A DNA stretch of 64,000 nt, taken from NCBI RefSeq assembly GCF_008386495.1, contig NZ_VTHJ01000035.1, positions 32,201 through 96,200 on the forward strand, written 5' to 3'. This DNA comes from Streptomyces tailanensis. Lineage in GTDB: Bacteria > Actinomycetota > Actinomycetes > Streptomycetales > Streptomycetaceae. The notes beneath the pieces are model-generated. The model saw only the letters and a program-made list of their open reading frames with translations, did no database searches and was not told the DNA's origin. A program made the translations under genes and the position numbers. Positions 8,465 to 16,981 of this stretch are shown here, piece by piece (positions within the stretch are counted from its first letter, which is position 1; each line of letters starts with the position of its first letter).

Positions 8465-9142
8465 ATGGACGGAGTGGAGCGGGGGGCGGTCAATGGCGTC
8501 GATGGTGTGGATGGCGAGGACGTACGTCGTGTCGTCGCCCTCGCGGTCGACACCCTGAGGAAGGCGGCTCCCCGGGCGGGGAACAGCGACCCGTGGGACG
8601 CCAAGGCGGGCACCCTCGACTGGACGTGCTGGGAAACGCTCGAACATCTCGCCGACGACCTGTTCACCTACGCCGCGAGGTTCGGGCTCGCGCAGCCGCC
8701 GCTGTCCGGGTTGCTGCCGTTCCGGACGAGCAGCGACCGAAGCGGCGGCCCCGCGAACGTGTTCTTCGTCGAACGTACGGCCGGTCCCCAGGGGCTCCTG
8801 ACCGTCGTGGAGGCGTGCGGCGGTCTGCTCACCGCCGCCCTGGCCGCCGCCCCCTCGACCACCACCGCCTACCACGTCTTCGGCCCCTCGGACCCCGAGG
8901 GCTTCGCCGCCATGGCCGTCGTCGAGACCGCCGTCCACACCCACGACATCACCCAGGGACTTGGTCTGGAGTGGTCGCCGCCCAGGGAGTTGTGCGAACG
9001 GGTCCTCAAGCGGCTCTTCCCCCATGTCGCCCCCGACCGCGACCCCTGGGAGACCTTGCTGTGGGCCACCGGCCGAGCCGCCCTCCCCGGCCGCCCACGC
9101 CTCACCGAGTGGCGCTGGTACGGCAGCACGCGGGACGCGTGA
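8465..9142 (+). CDS. Maleylpyruvate isomerase N-terminal / DinB-like helical protein
   Basis: 225 residues. The layout matches the mycothiol-dependent isomerase N-terminal (DinB-like) superfamily: LDWTCWETLEHLADDLFTYA near the start and AVVETAVHTHDITQGLGLEW in the second half, giving the usual His ligands of the four-helix bundle. Many streptomycete members have no known substrate. The start at 8465 has only a weak ribosome site. It is divergent from the sortase-substrate gene. Confidence 0.7.
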   Translation: MDGVERGAVNGVDGVDGEDVRRVVALAVDTLRKAAPRAGNSDPWDAKAGTLDWTCWETLEHLADDLFTYAARFGLAQPPLSGLLPFRTSSDRSGGPANVFFVERTAGPQGLLTVVEACGGLLTAALAAAPSTTTAYHVFGPSDPEGFAAMAVVETAVHTHDITQGLGLEWSPPRELCERVLKRLFPHVAPDRDPWETLLWATGRAALPGRPRLTEWRWYGSTRDA

Positions 9143-9193
9143 CTCGTACGCCCGTCCGGCACCCGGTGATCCCGGCGCCGGACGGAGTGTTCC

Positions 9194-9793
9194 TCACACG
9201 AAGAACAGCAACTCCACGCCGACCATCACGTCCACGACCGCGCACCACTCGGCGAAGGTGGGGGCCACGATTCCGTTGAGCCCGCGTATCCGCAGGTGGG
9301 CGAAGTCCCAGACGCCGTGGAAGAACCAGCCGGCGGCCACCAGGTAACGGCCCAGGTCCGGATCCAGCACCAACCCCGTGACGGCGAGCGCGCCGAACAC
9401 GACGGCACCCGCGGCCTGGATCCCGAAGACGGTCCGCCCGTGCGGAGTTCCCCGGAACGCGCCCCACAGCAACACCGCCAGCGCGACCGCCACCATGACG
9501 CCCGCCGACGAGACGATCTCCAGGACCTGGAGGCCGAACGCGACCGACGCCCCCACGACGAGTACCGGCCAGGTCACCCTGGGGCTTCCGGCCTGGTGGC
9601 TGACCACGTACAGGAGGGGGAGGAGGGGGAGGAACTCGGCGTAGCCGTTGACGGTGTCGGACAGTTCCCCCGAGGTGCCGAGGACCAGTCCCGGGACCGT
9701 GATCGCAAGGCCGAACGCCGTGGGCCAGCGGCGCAGCAGTGCCTTGACCGGTCGCCGCTCTTCGGGCGCGCTGTTGGAGGTCGTGGCGGATAT
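9194..9793 (-). CDS. Multi-span membrane protein of unknown function, start codon unclear
   Basis: About 199 residues with five or six hydrophobic segments (for example FGLAITVPGLVLG, LLPLLYVVSH, VMVAVALAVLLWGAF, AAGAVVFGALAVTGLVLD) and a final segment MVGVELLFFV. An AGGAG lies exactly where a start is expected, but the codon seven bases later is ATA (9791-9793). There is no ATG, GTG or TTG between it and the first membrane helix. The open frame runs further upstream through the neighbouring gene without protein-like content. Either a rare ATA start is used or the start codon has mutated. The function is not recognised. Confidence 0.6.
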   Translation of the reverse strand: MSATTSNSAPEERRPVKALLRRWPTAFGLAITVPGLVLGTSGELSDTVNGYAEFLPLLPLLYVVSHQAGSPRVTWPVLVVGASVAFGLQVLEIVSSAGVMVAVALAVLLWGAFRGTPHGRTVFGIQAAGAVVFGALAVTGLVLDPDLGRYLVAAGWFFHGVWDFAHLRIRGLNGIVAPTFAEWCAVVDVMVGVELLFFV

Positions 9794-9846
9794 GGCGGAT
9801 CTCCTGAGGTGTGAGTGAGAACAGGGGCGTACGGGGGCGGGGCGGG

Positions 9847-10251
9847 TCAGGCGCCGTACTCGTGGCGGCGGCGCAGCATGACCAGGAACATCAGCGGGAG
9901 CATCAGGACGTGCTCCAGCAACATCGAGGAGTCCGGGCCGATCATGTCCAGCCGGAGCAGCGGGACGAGCGCGAGCGCCGGGGCGAACATCGCGCCGCAC
10001 ATCTCCAAGGCGCTCGGCCAGGAGTGACCACGCAGGCGCATCCAGACCGTCATGCCGACCGACATGTCGAACGCCATCTCCAGGAGGGCGAGTTCGGGAT
10101 GGCGGGCCGCGGAGAACTCCACGCCCATCAGCGTCAGGACGCCGTGCGTGACCGTGCCGAGGACCAGCATCCCGACGACCATGGCCACCACCATCTCCAG
10201 GTAGTGACGGGCGAAGTGCCACCAGTTCGTCGTGCCCTGACGTGTCCGCAT
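9847..10251 (-). CDS. Small integral membrane protein
   Basis: 134 residues, Met-rich, with four hydrophobic helices (YLEMVVAMVVGMLVLG; ALLEMAFDMSVGMTVWMR; AMFAPALALVPLLRL; LMLPLMFLVMLRRR). Streptomycete relatives are often mislabelled as flagellar protein FliP; nothing here supports flagella. The ATG at 10251 follows GAGGAG. It precedes the other membrane protein on the same strand by about 54 bases and they are probably co-transcribed. Confidence 0.7.
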   Translation of the reverse strand: MRTRQGTTNWWHFARHYLEMVVAMVVGMLVLGTVTHGVLTLMGVEFSAARHPELALLEMAFDMSVGMTVWMRLRGHSWPSALEMCGAMFAPALALVPLLRLDMIGPDSSMLLEHVLMLPLMFLVMLRRRHEYGA

Positions 10252-10417
10252 GACGGTCTCCTCAAGTACCGGGGTGGGGTATCTCTGGATGTCCCTCAGC
10301 CTGCTCGTGGAGAAGCGCCGTCAGTAGTGCCGTGTCCGCACGTCCGTGTGTGGCGGTGTCATGTCTCCGTATGACATCTGTCATGCGGGGAACGCCCGTA
10401 CGGGCGACAATGGCCGC

Positions 10418-11232
10418 GTGCGGGACGGGGCGAGCGAGCGCGGGGCAGGGCTGACGAGCTTCCGTCGGTTCACGTGGTGGACCGTGCCGGGGACCACCGT
10501 GTTCCTGCTGGTGGTGTTCTTCGGCGAGTGGATCCTGGACACGGACGTGCCCGCCTGGGCCCGTATACCCGCCGCCGCGGCCCTCGTGGTCGACACGGTG
10601 GCGAGCGCGGTGCTGCTGGGCGGCTGGCTGACGCTGTCGGCGGCGGCCGACGGCTCACGTCCCGTATGGCCGCCGAGGACTTGGCTGTTCGCCGCGATCG
10701 CCGCCACCGTCGTGCTCGCGGTGCTGCCGCTGGCCCGGCGCGACTACGGGCTGTGGGCGGTCGCGCCCGCTGTCACCGTGGCGATCTGCGCCACCTATCT
10801 CGGGCCGCGCCGCCGCCGTTCGCTGATCGTCGGCGCGGTGCTGCTCGCCCCGCTGCCGGGCGCCGCCGTCAGTCTCGCCGCCGGGGACGGGAAGTTGGCG
10901 TACGCCGCGCTCTTCCCGGCCGGGCTGGTCTGCTGGGCCTGGTCATGCGGGAGGCAACGACGAACGTGCTCCGCCACAGCCGGGCCCGCTACGCCGAGGT
11001 CGACTACCGGGTCACCGACGGTCGCGCCCGGCTGCGGGTGACCAACGACGGCGCCGACGAACCTCCCGGCTCCGGTGACGGGACGGGGCTGACCGCCCTG
11101 GCCGAGCGACTACGGGCGGCCGGAGGCGAGTTGACGTGGCACCGCGACGGCGACCGCTTCATGGTCACGGCCTCGCTGCCGCTGGGCTCGACGGGCACGA
11201 CAACCGATCACGTGAAGGAAGTGGCCCGATGA
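10418..11232 (+). pseudogene. Two-component sensor histidine kinase lacking its phosphoacceptor domain
   Basis: The first part (GTG at 10418) encodes four or five membrane helices, ending in KLAYAALFPAGLV. The kinase then resumes in a different frame with LVMREATTNVLRHSRARYAE (N-box) and SGDGTGLTALAERLR (G-box), ending at 11232. The whole HisKA_3 dimerisation/phosphoacceptor segment of roughly 150-200 residues, with its conserved His, is missing at the junction near 10935. So a deletion and a frame change happened together. The stop shares ATGA with the response-regulator start, showing that the original operon order is kept. Confidence 0.78.
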
Positions 11233-11866
11233 TCCGGCTCCTCATCGCCGACGACGAGGACCTCCTCAGAAGCGCCCTGGCCGCCCTGCTCGCGCTGGAG
11301 GACGACCTGACCGTGGTGGCCGAGGCGGCCACCTCCACCGACGCCGTACGGCTCGCCCGCGAACACCGCCCCGACATCGCCGTACTGGACCTGGAGATGC
11401 CGCCCACGGACGGGCTGCGCGCGGCCGAGGAGATCGGGGCGAACTGCCCACCCGGACCATCATGGTCACCCGGCACGCCCGCCCCGCGGTGCTGCGCCGG
11501 GCCCTGGCCGCCGGAGTACGCGGCTTCGTGCCCAAGACCACCCCGGCCGCCCGGCTGGCGGAGATCATCCGCGACATCGCAGCCGGAAGCCGCTATGTCG
11601 ACCCTTTCATCGTCGCGTCCGCGCTGACCGAGGACGACTGCCCGCTCAGCGACCGCGAGTTGCAGGTCCTACGAGCCGCCCGCACCGGCGCCTCGGTGGC
11701 CGAGATCGCCACCGAGGTCCACCTGGCCCAGGGCACCGTCCGCAACTACCTCTCCGCCGCGATGTCGAAACTGGGCGCCCCGACCCTCCCCCACGCTCGG
11801 CTTCGCTCGCGCGGGGGGACCCCCATCGCGGCCGCCCACCACGCCTGGCAGCAGGGCTGGATCTGA
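11229..11866 (+). pseudogene. LuxR-type (NarL family) response regulator with one frameshift
   Basis: The receiver domain begins MIRLLIADDEDLLRSALAAL with the phospho-Asp in IAVLDLEMP. Near 11440 the frame slips (one base missing or two gained), and the receiver resumes as MVTRHARPAVLRRALAAGVRGFVPKTTPAA in another frame. The C-terminal HTH (SDRELQVLRAARTGASVAEI, TVRNYLSAAMSKLGA) is intact. A dispersed repeat is inserted in frame after KLGA and adds about 16 residues before the normal end HHAWQQGWI. With the damaged kinase next door, this two-component system is probably dead. Confidence 0.78.
11784..11827 (+). repeat. Dispersed repeat family A, copy 1
   Basis: A roughly 44-bp element running from CCTCCCCCACGCTCGG to GGACCCCCATC. 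It matches the reverse complement of 37154-37197 at all but about six positions. It lies inside the response-regulator coding frame. Confidence 0.75.
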
Positions 11867-11892
11867 ACCCTGACCCTCCGAGGGCGCGTGGC

Positions 11893-14800
11893 TCAATACA
11901 CGTCCCGCACGTACCGTTTCTCGCTCGCCAGCTGCTTCACGTACGCGGCCGCCTCGGCCTCGCTCAGCCCTCCATGGGTGATCGCGATGTCCCGCAGTGC
12001 CTGGTCGACATCCTTCGCCATGCGGGCGGCGTCGCCGCAGACGTAGAAGCGGGCGCCGTCCTGGAGCCAGTGCCACAGCTCGGGGCCGTGCTCGCGCATC
12101 CGGTCCTGGACGTAGACCTTGGCGCGCTGGTCGCGGGAGAAGGCGGTGTCCAACCGGCTGAGTACGCCCCCCTGCTGAAGTTCCGTCAGTTCATCCTCGT
12201 AGTAGAAGTCCGTGGCCCGGTGCTGTTCGCCGAAGAACAGCCAGTTGGGCGCCCGGTGGCCGAGGGCCTGTCGCTCCTGGAGGAAGCCGATGAAGGGGGC
12301 GACGCCGGTGCCGGGGCCGACCATGACCATCGGGGTCGTGGGGTCCGACGGCGGCCGGAAGTGCGGCGAGCGCTGCACGAACACCGGCACCTCCATGTCC
12401 TGCTCGCCGTCCGCGAGGAAGGGCGAGCAGACCCCGCCGCGCGGGCGCCCGTGGAGGTTCTCGTACCGCACGACGGAGACCGTCAGCGAGATGTGCCGCG
12501 GATCGACGAGCGGGCTCGACGAGATCGAGTACAGCCGGGGCTGGAGCCGTTTGAACACCCCGGCCCACTCCTGCGCGGAGGCCCGTACGGCGAACTCGGC
12601 CACCACGTCCACGGCCTGCCGCCCCCACGACCACTTCGCCAGCCCGTCTTTGTTGTCCGGGCGCATCAGTTTCTTCAACTCCCGGTTGTCACGCGTCCGT
12701 TCGGAGACGAAGCGCAGCAGGTCCGAGGTGATCCGCGTGATGTCGAGATGCCTGTGCAACGCCTCGGCGAAGGGCAGCTCACCGACACCGGCGACCTCCA
12801 CGGCGGTCGAGCCGTCCAGGCCGGTCGCCGCCAGCCATTCCGTCACCAGGCCGAGCGAGTTGACCGGCCGTACGCCGAGCGCGTCGCCCGCCTCGTACGA
12901 CAGTCCCGTCCCGCTTGTGTCGAACGTGAACCGGCGCACCTCCTTCCCCGCCCCGGGCCGGCTGAGCAGCCGGTTGCCGATGAGCCGCGCGTTGGCGGGC
13001 GCGGGCTTGGCGGAACGGGGGGCGGGGGCGGGTACGGCCGTGGGGGCCGTTGACGGCTTGGCTTCCGTCTCCGTCCCCGTACCGAGCGCGGTGATGACCT
13101 GGTCGAGCCAGGCGTCCGCCGACGGCTCGTAGTCCGGCTCGCAGTCCGTACGCGGGGCCAGCCGCACCGCGCCCAGCTCGTCGAGCCGTGCGTCGAGGCG
13201 TCGGCCGTGCCCGCAGAAGTCGTCGTACGAGGAGTCCCCGAAGGCCAGCACGGCATAGCGCACGCCGTCCAGGCGCGGGGCCTCCCGGTGGGCGAGGGCC
13301 TCCCAGAACCCGGAGCCGTTGTCGGGCGCGTCGCCGTCGCCGAAGGTGCTGGTGATGAGCAACAGGTCGGCGCCGTGCGGCAGTTGACCCGGCTCGGTCT
13401 CGTCCATGCCGATCAACGTCGCCCGGTGCCCGGCGGCCCCCAGATGCTCGGCGGCCGCCACCGCGAACTCCTCCGCGGTCCCCGTCTGCGAGGCCCACAG
13501 CACGACCACCTCACGCCCGGCGGGCTCGACGACGACGGGAGCCGCGACGCTCGGAGCCGCCGCTCGCGAGTACATCCCGGCGAGCACCCCGTTCACCCAC
13601 AACGCGTGCTCAGGACTGAACGGCGCGTCCGCCGGCAACACGGGCACGCCCTGCACACCGGGGCCGAGTCCCGCGAGGAACCCGGTGAGGTACTGGCGCT
13701 CCTGAGCGGAGAGGACGGGCGGGGGAGCAGGCTCCAGCCCGAGCACGGCCATGGTGGCGCCGGGACTGGGCACGGCCATGGTGGCTCCGGGCGAGGACAC
13801 GTCGGTGCTGTAGGACACGTCGGTACTGGGGATGGACCCCATACCTGGCGGGGCCATCCCAGCCCCGGCCGGCACCAACTCAGCTCGTCCGGCGTTTGAG
13901 GACGAGCCCGAAGGGCGATCAGCCCCCCACCCACCCGCAGACGACCCACCCACCCGCTCGGCGGAGCCCAGCCGTGGGGGCGAGGAAACTCTGGTCACCC
14001 CCACCGCACACACCTTCAACTCCGGCTGGAACGACAACGGATCCACCGCGTCACTCGTCACCGCGTTGATGCTCAGATACTCCCCGAACAGATCGTTCCA
14101 GTGGAACGGCGCGAACAGACACCCCGGCCGCACCCGATCCGTCACGACAGCCGGCAGCACGGCCCGCCCTCGCCGCGACGCGACCTCGACGGAGTCGCCC
14201 TCAGCGATCCCCAGCCGCTCGGCGTCCTCCGGATGCACCTCCACGAACGGCCCGGGGTTCAGTTTGTTGAGCTTGGCGACCTTGCCCGTCTTCGTCAGCG
14301 TGTGCCACTGATGCTGCAACCGCCCGGTGTTGAGCACGAACGGATAGTCGTCGTCCGGCATCTCGGCGGCCGGCATGTGCGGCCGCGCATGGAACACGGC
14401 CCGCCCACTGGCCGTGGGGAAGGTGAGCCCTCCGTCCTCGTCCACATACCGAATGGGATTCCGCGCAGGACCGTCCTCCTCAGCCAAAGGCCACTGCACA
14501 GTGGTGGACCCCAGCCGCTCGTACGTCACCCCCCGCAGATCCCACCCGGTCTTCGGGTTCCACGCCTGCTTGATCTCCTCGAAGACCTGCTCGGCACTGT
14601 CGTACGAGAACCCCTTCTCGAACCCCATCTCCCGGGCGACGGCCGCGACGATTCGCCAGTCGGCCATCGCCTCACCGGGCGGATCGGCGGCGGGGGCCGC
14701 GAGCGTCAGATTCCGCTCGCTGTTGATGAGGACGCCCTCGGACTCGGTCCACAGCGCACCCGGCAGTACGACATCGGCGTACGCGTTGGTCTCGGTGTCG

Positions 14801-16134
14801 GCGAAGACGTCCTGCGTGACGACGAACTCGGCGGCCTCAAGACCCTCGATCACGGTCTTCCGATTGGCGACGGACGCCACAGGATTCGTGCAGATGATCC
14901 AGCAGGCCTTGATCTGCCCCTCGGCCATCTTCTGGAACATCTCGACCGTGCCCTTGCCGACGCCGTCCTTCCGTAGCGTCTCCGGCGCCAGCCCCCACAG
15001 CTCCTCGACGAACGCCCGCTCCTCGTCCACGAGCACGGACCGTTGCCCAGGCAGCCCGGGCCCCATGTACCCCATCTCGCGCCCGCCCATGGCGTTGGGC
15101 TGCCCGGTGAGCGAGAAGGGGCCGCTGCCCGGACGGCAGATGGCACCGGTGGAGAGGTGCAGATTGACGAGGGCGTTGGTGTTCCAGGTGCCGTGCGTGG
15201 ACTGGTTGAGCCCCATCGTCCAGCAGCTCGTCCACTCCGCCGCCTCGCCGATCAGCCGCGCGGCCTCCCGGATGTCTTCCTCCGCGAGCCCTGTGATCCC
15301 GGCGACGACGTCCGGCGGATACTCGGCGAGGAAGTCGGGCATCGCCTCCCAGCCCTCGGTGTACGCGGCGATGAACTCGGGGTCGGTGTGTCCGTCGACG
15401 TGCAGCAGATGCAGCAGCCCATTGAGCAGCGCGAGATCCGTACCGGGACGTATCTGCAGGAACAGATCGGCCTTCTCGGCGGTCGCCGTACGCCGCGGGT
15501 CGACGACGATCAGCTTCGCCCCCGCCTTCACCCGCTCCATCATCCGCAGGAACAGAATCGGGTGGCAGTCCGCCATGTTCGAGCCGATGACGAGGAAGAC
15601 GTCCGCCTTGTCGAGATCCTCGTACGAGCCGGGCGGCCCGTCGGCGCCCAGCGAGAGCTTGTAGCCGGTGCCGGCGCTGGCCATGCACAGCCGGGAGTTC
15701 GACTCGATCTGGTTGGTGCGGATGAAGCCCTTGGCCAGCTTGTTCGCCAGGTACTGCGCTTCGAGGCTCATCTGGCCGGAGACATAGAAGGCGAACGCGT
15801 CGGGCCCGTGCTCGTCGATGATCGCGCGCAGCCGCCGGGCGGTCTCGGCGATCGCGTCGGCGACGGGCGCGGGGACCGGCTCGTCGCCCCGGTCGTCCCG
15901 CACGAGGGCGGTGGTGAGCCGGCCCGGTGCCGCGAGCATGTCGGCGGTGGTCGCGCCCTTGGTGCACAGGCGGCCGAAGTTCGCCGGGTGGGACTTGTCA
16001 CCGGTCGCCTTCAGGACCGTACGCCGTCCGTCGGGACCCATCCCGACGTCCAGGAGCATGCCGCAGCCGACACCGCAGTACGAGCACACGGTCCGCACCT
16101 GGGTCGTGGTGCTCGGCGGGCCCTGTGCGGCCAC
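11893..16134 (-). CDS. nasA: Assimilatory nitrate reductase fused to a sulfite-reductase-type flavoprotein reductase
   Basis: 1413 residues in two enzymes. Residues 1 to about 710 are a molybdopterin oxidoreductase with a 4Fe-4S site (Cys17, Cys20, Cys24, Cys57), the MGD-binding segments VIGSNMADCHPI and GLNQSTHGTWNTNA, and a C-terminal MGD domain (VLNTGRLQHQWHTLTKTG). A low-complexity linker (about 725-835) follows. Then come a flavodoxin domain (VLWASQTGTAEEFA), a CysJ/FNR-type FAD domain (RLYSISSSPLVD) and an NADPH domain (VGPGTGVAPFIGFLQERQ), ending VRDVY. So NADPH electrons can reach the molybdenum site in one chain, reducing nitrate to nitrite in the cytoplasm. The start is GTG at 16134. 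A GlnR-like site lies about 110 bases upstream. Confidence 0.92.
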   Translation of the reverse strand: MAAQGPPSTTTQVRTVCSYCGVGCGMLLDVGMGPDGRRTVLKATGDKSHPANFGRLCTKGATTADMLAAPGRLTTALVRDDRGDEPVPAPVADAIAETARRLRAIIDEHGPDAFAFYVSGQMSLEAQYLANKLAKGFIRTNQIESNSRLCMASAGTGYKLSLGADGPPGSYEDLDKADVFLVIGSNMADCHPILFLRMMERVKAGAKLIVVDPRRTATAEKADLFLQIRPGTDLALLNGLLHLLHVDGHTDPEFIAAYTEGWEAMPDFLAEYPPDVVAGITGLAEEDIREAARLIGEAAEWTSCWTMGLNQSTHGTWNTNALVNLHLSTGAICRPGSGPFSLTGQPNAMGGREMGYMGPGLPGQRSVLVDEERAFVEELWGLAPETLRKDGVGKGTVEMFQKMAEGQIKACWIICTNPVASVANRKTVIEGLEAAEFVVTQDVFADTETNAYADVVLPGALWTESEGVLINSERNLTLAAPAADPPGEAMADWRIVAAVAREMGFEKGFSYDSAEQVFEEIKQAWNPKTGWDLRGVTYERLGSTTVQWPLAEEDGPARNPIRYVDEDGGLTFPTASGRAVFHARPHMPAAEMPDDDYPFVLNTGRLQHQWHTLTKTGKVAKLNKLNPGPFVEVHPEDAERLGIAEGDSVEVASRRGRAVLPAVVTDRVRPGCLFAPFHWNDLFGEYLSINAVTSDAVDPLSFQPELKVCAVGVTRVSSPPRLGSAERVGGSSAGGWGADRPSGSSSNAGRAELVPAGAGMAPPGMGSIPSTDVSYSTDVSSPGATMAVPSPGATMAVLGLEPAPPPVLSAQERQYLTGFLAGLGPGVQGVPVLPADAPFSPEHALWVNGVLAGMYSRAAAPSVAAPVVVEPAGREVVVLWASQTGTAEEFAVAAAEHLGAAGHRATLIGMDETEPGQLPHGADLLLITSTFGDGDAPDNGSGFWEALAHREAPRLDGVRYAVLAFGDSSYDDFCGHGRRLDARLDELGAVRLAPRTDCEPDYEPSADAWLDQVITALGTGTETEAKPSTAPTAVPAPAPRSAKPAPANARLIGNRLLSRPGAGKEVRRFTFDTSGTGLSYEAGDALGVRPVNSLGLVTEWLAATGLDGSTAVEVAGVGELPFAEALHRHLDITRITSDLLRFVSERTRDNRELKKLMRPDNKDGLAKWSWGRQAVDVVAEFAVRASAQEWAGVFKRLQPRLYSISSSPLVDPRHISLTVSVVRYENLHGRPRGGVCSPFLADGEQDMEVPVFVQRSPHFRPPSDPTTPMVMVGPGTGVAPFIGFLQERQALGHRAPNWLFFGEQHRATDFYYEDELTELQQGGVLSRLDTAFSRDQRAKVYVQDRMREHGPELWHWLQDGARFYVCGDAARMAKDVDQALRDIAITHGGLSEAEAAAYVKQLASEKRYVRDVY
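13881..13908. repeat. Dispersed repeat family C inside the nasA linker
   Basis: CTCGTCC-GGCGTTTGA-GGACGAG is a 7-bp stem-loop, and the surrounding text is recognised as a common streptomycete intergenic repeat. Here it encodes part of the linker (SSNAGRAELVPAG). Next to it (13739-13830) are tandem repeats of about 33 bp and 16-17 bp that encode repeated PGATMAV and STDVS peptides. Confidence 0.6.
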
Positions 16135-16242
16135 GGGCGGCCCCTCTCTGTCGGTGTCCGGTCGGTCTCCGGTACGGCTGCCGGCCAGTGACTGCTCAGT
16201 ATCCGAGTCGATGTCCGGCAGGCCCGATCGTACGAATTGCCC

Positions 16243-16258
16243 GTTACGCCGATGTCAC
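16243..16258 (-). promoter_or_regulatory. Possible GlnR box upstream of nasA
   Basis: Read on the minus strand the site is GTGAC-atcggc-GTAAC, one mismatch from the streptomycete GlnR pattern GTnAC-n6-GAAAC. It lies 109-124 bases upstream of the nasA start. In Streptomyces coelicolor nitrate assimilation is under GlnR control, which makes the reading plausible. Binding is inferred. Confidence 0.4.
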
Positions 16259-16329
16259 ATGGCCTGATCATGAGGGGTTACGCCCGCCACACACGGCCCG
16301 GCGGGGAGCTGTGAGGGCGGGAACCAGTC

Positions 16330-16373
16330 GATGTACCGGCCGATCTACCGGCCCATGTGGCGGCCGATGTGAC
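16330..16373. repeat. Tandem 12-bp repeat, about 3.7 copies
   Basis: Units GATGTACCGGCC, GATCTACCGGCC, CATGTGGCGGCC and a partial GATGTGAC lie in the 340-bp divergent gap between nasA and the SepF-like gene. No other feature except the GlnR-like site was recognised in the gap. Confidence 0.6.
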
Positions 16374-16474
16374 AGGTGAGGGTGTCGCGGTCCGTGTCGC
16401 TGTTGGGCCGAACGGGTGACCATGCGTAAGAATTGGCCGATGCAGTCAGTCAGTGCGAGCCAGGGGGAAGGCCG

Positions 16475-16873
16475 GTGAACAGGGTGAACAGCCACGATGT
16501 CACCGACGAACAGTGGGAGGGGCTCGCTCAGGTCGTGCCGCTGCGGGGCCGGGACGCATGGCCGTCCGCGGTCGGCCACCGGGCCATACCGGAGGCCGAG
16601 ACCGAGGCCAGACGCCGTTTCGTCGTCCTGCGCGTCAATGTCTTCGCGGACGCCCGCGAGGTCGCCGAGACGCTGATGGCGGGCGTTCCGGTGCTCCTCG
16701 ACCTGTCCGGCGCGGAGACGGACGTCGCCAAGCGCGTACTGGACTTCAGTACGGGTGTCGTCTTCGGACTCGCCAGCGGAATGCACCGCGTCGACCGGAA
16801 CGTGTTCCTCCTCACACCGCCGGGAACCGAGGTGCGAGGGCTGATGGAGGGGGCGGGGGTGCCGGGGGTGTGA
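16475..16873 (+). CDS. SepF-like cell division protein (paralogue)
   Basis: 132 residues. From about residue 48 the single SepF domain is clear: RRFVVLRVNVFADAREVAET, then VLLDLSGAETDVAKRVLDFS, GVVFGLASGMHRVDRNVFLL. SepF polymerises and tethers FtsZ to the membrane. This copy is not near ftsZ and lacks an obvious N-terminal amphipathic anchor, so it is one of the extra SepF paralogues of streptomycetes. The GTG at 16475 is chosen because AGGGGGAAG lies just upstream. Confidence 0.82.
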   Translation: MNRVNSHDVTDEQWEGLAQVVPLRGRDAWPSAVGHRAIPEAETEARRRFVVLRVNVFADAREVAETLMAGVPVLLDLSGAETDVAKRVLDFSTGVVFGLASGMHRVDRNVFLLTPPGTEVRGLMEGAGVPGV

Positions 16874-16981
16874 GGCCCCGCGCGGGCGCTCCCCGGGGCT
16901 GGTCGGGGGCGCTCCCTCGATCGTAGGAAGATCGGCCGGACGGAACGGTTTGCCGGACAAGCGGACCATTACTGTCCGCAT

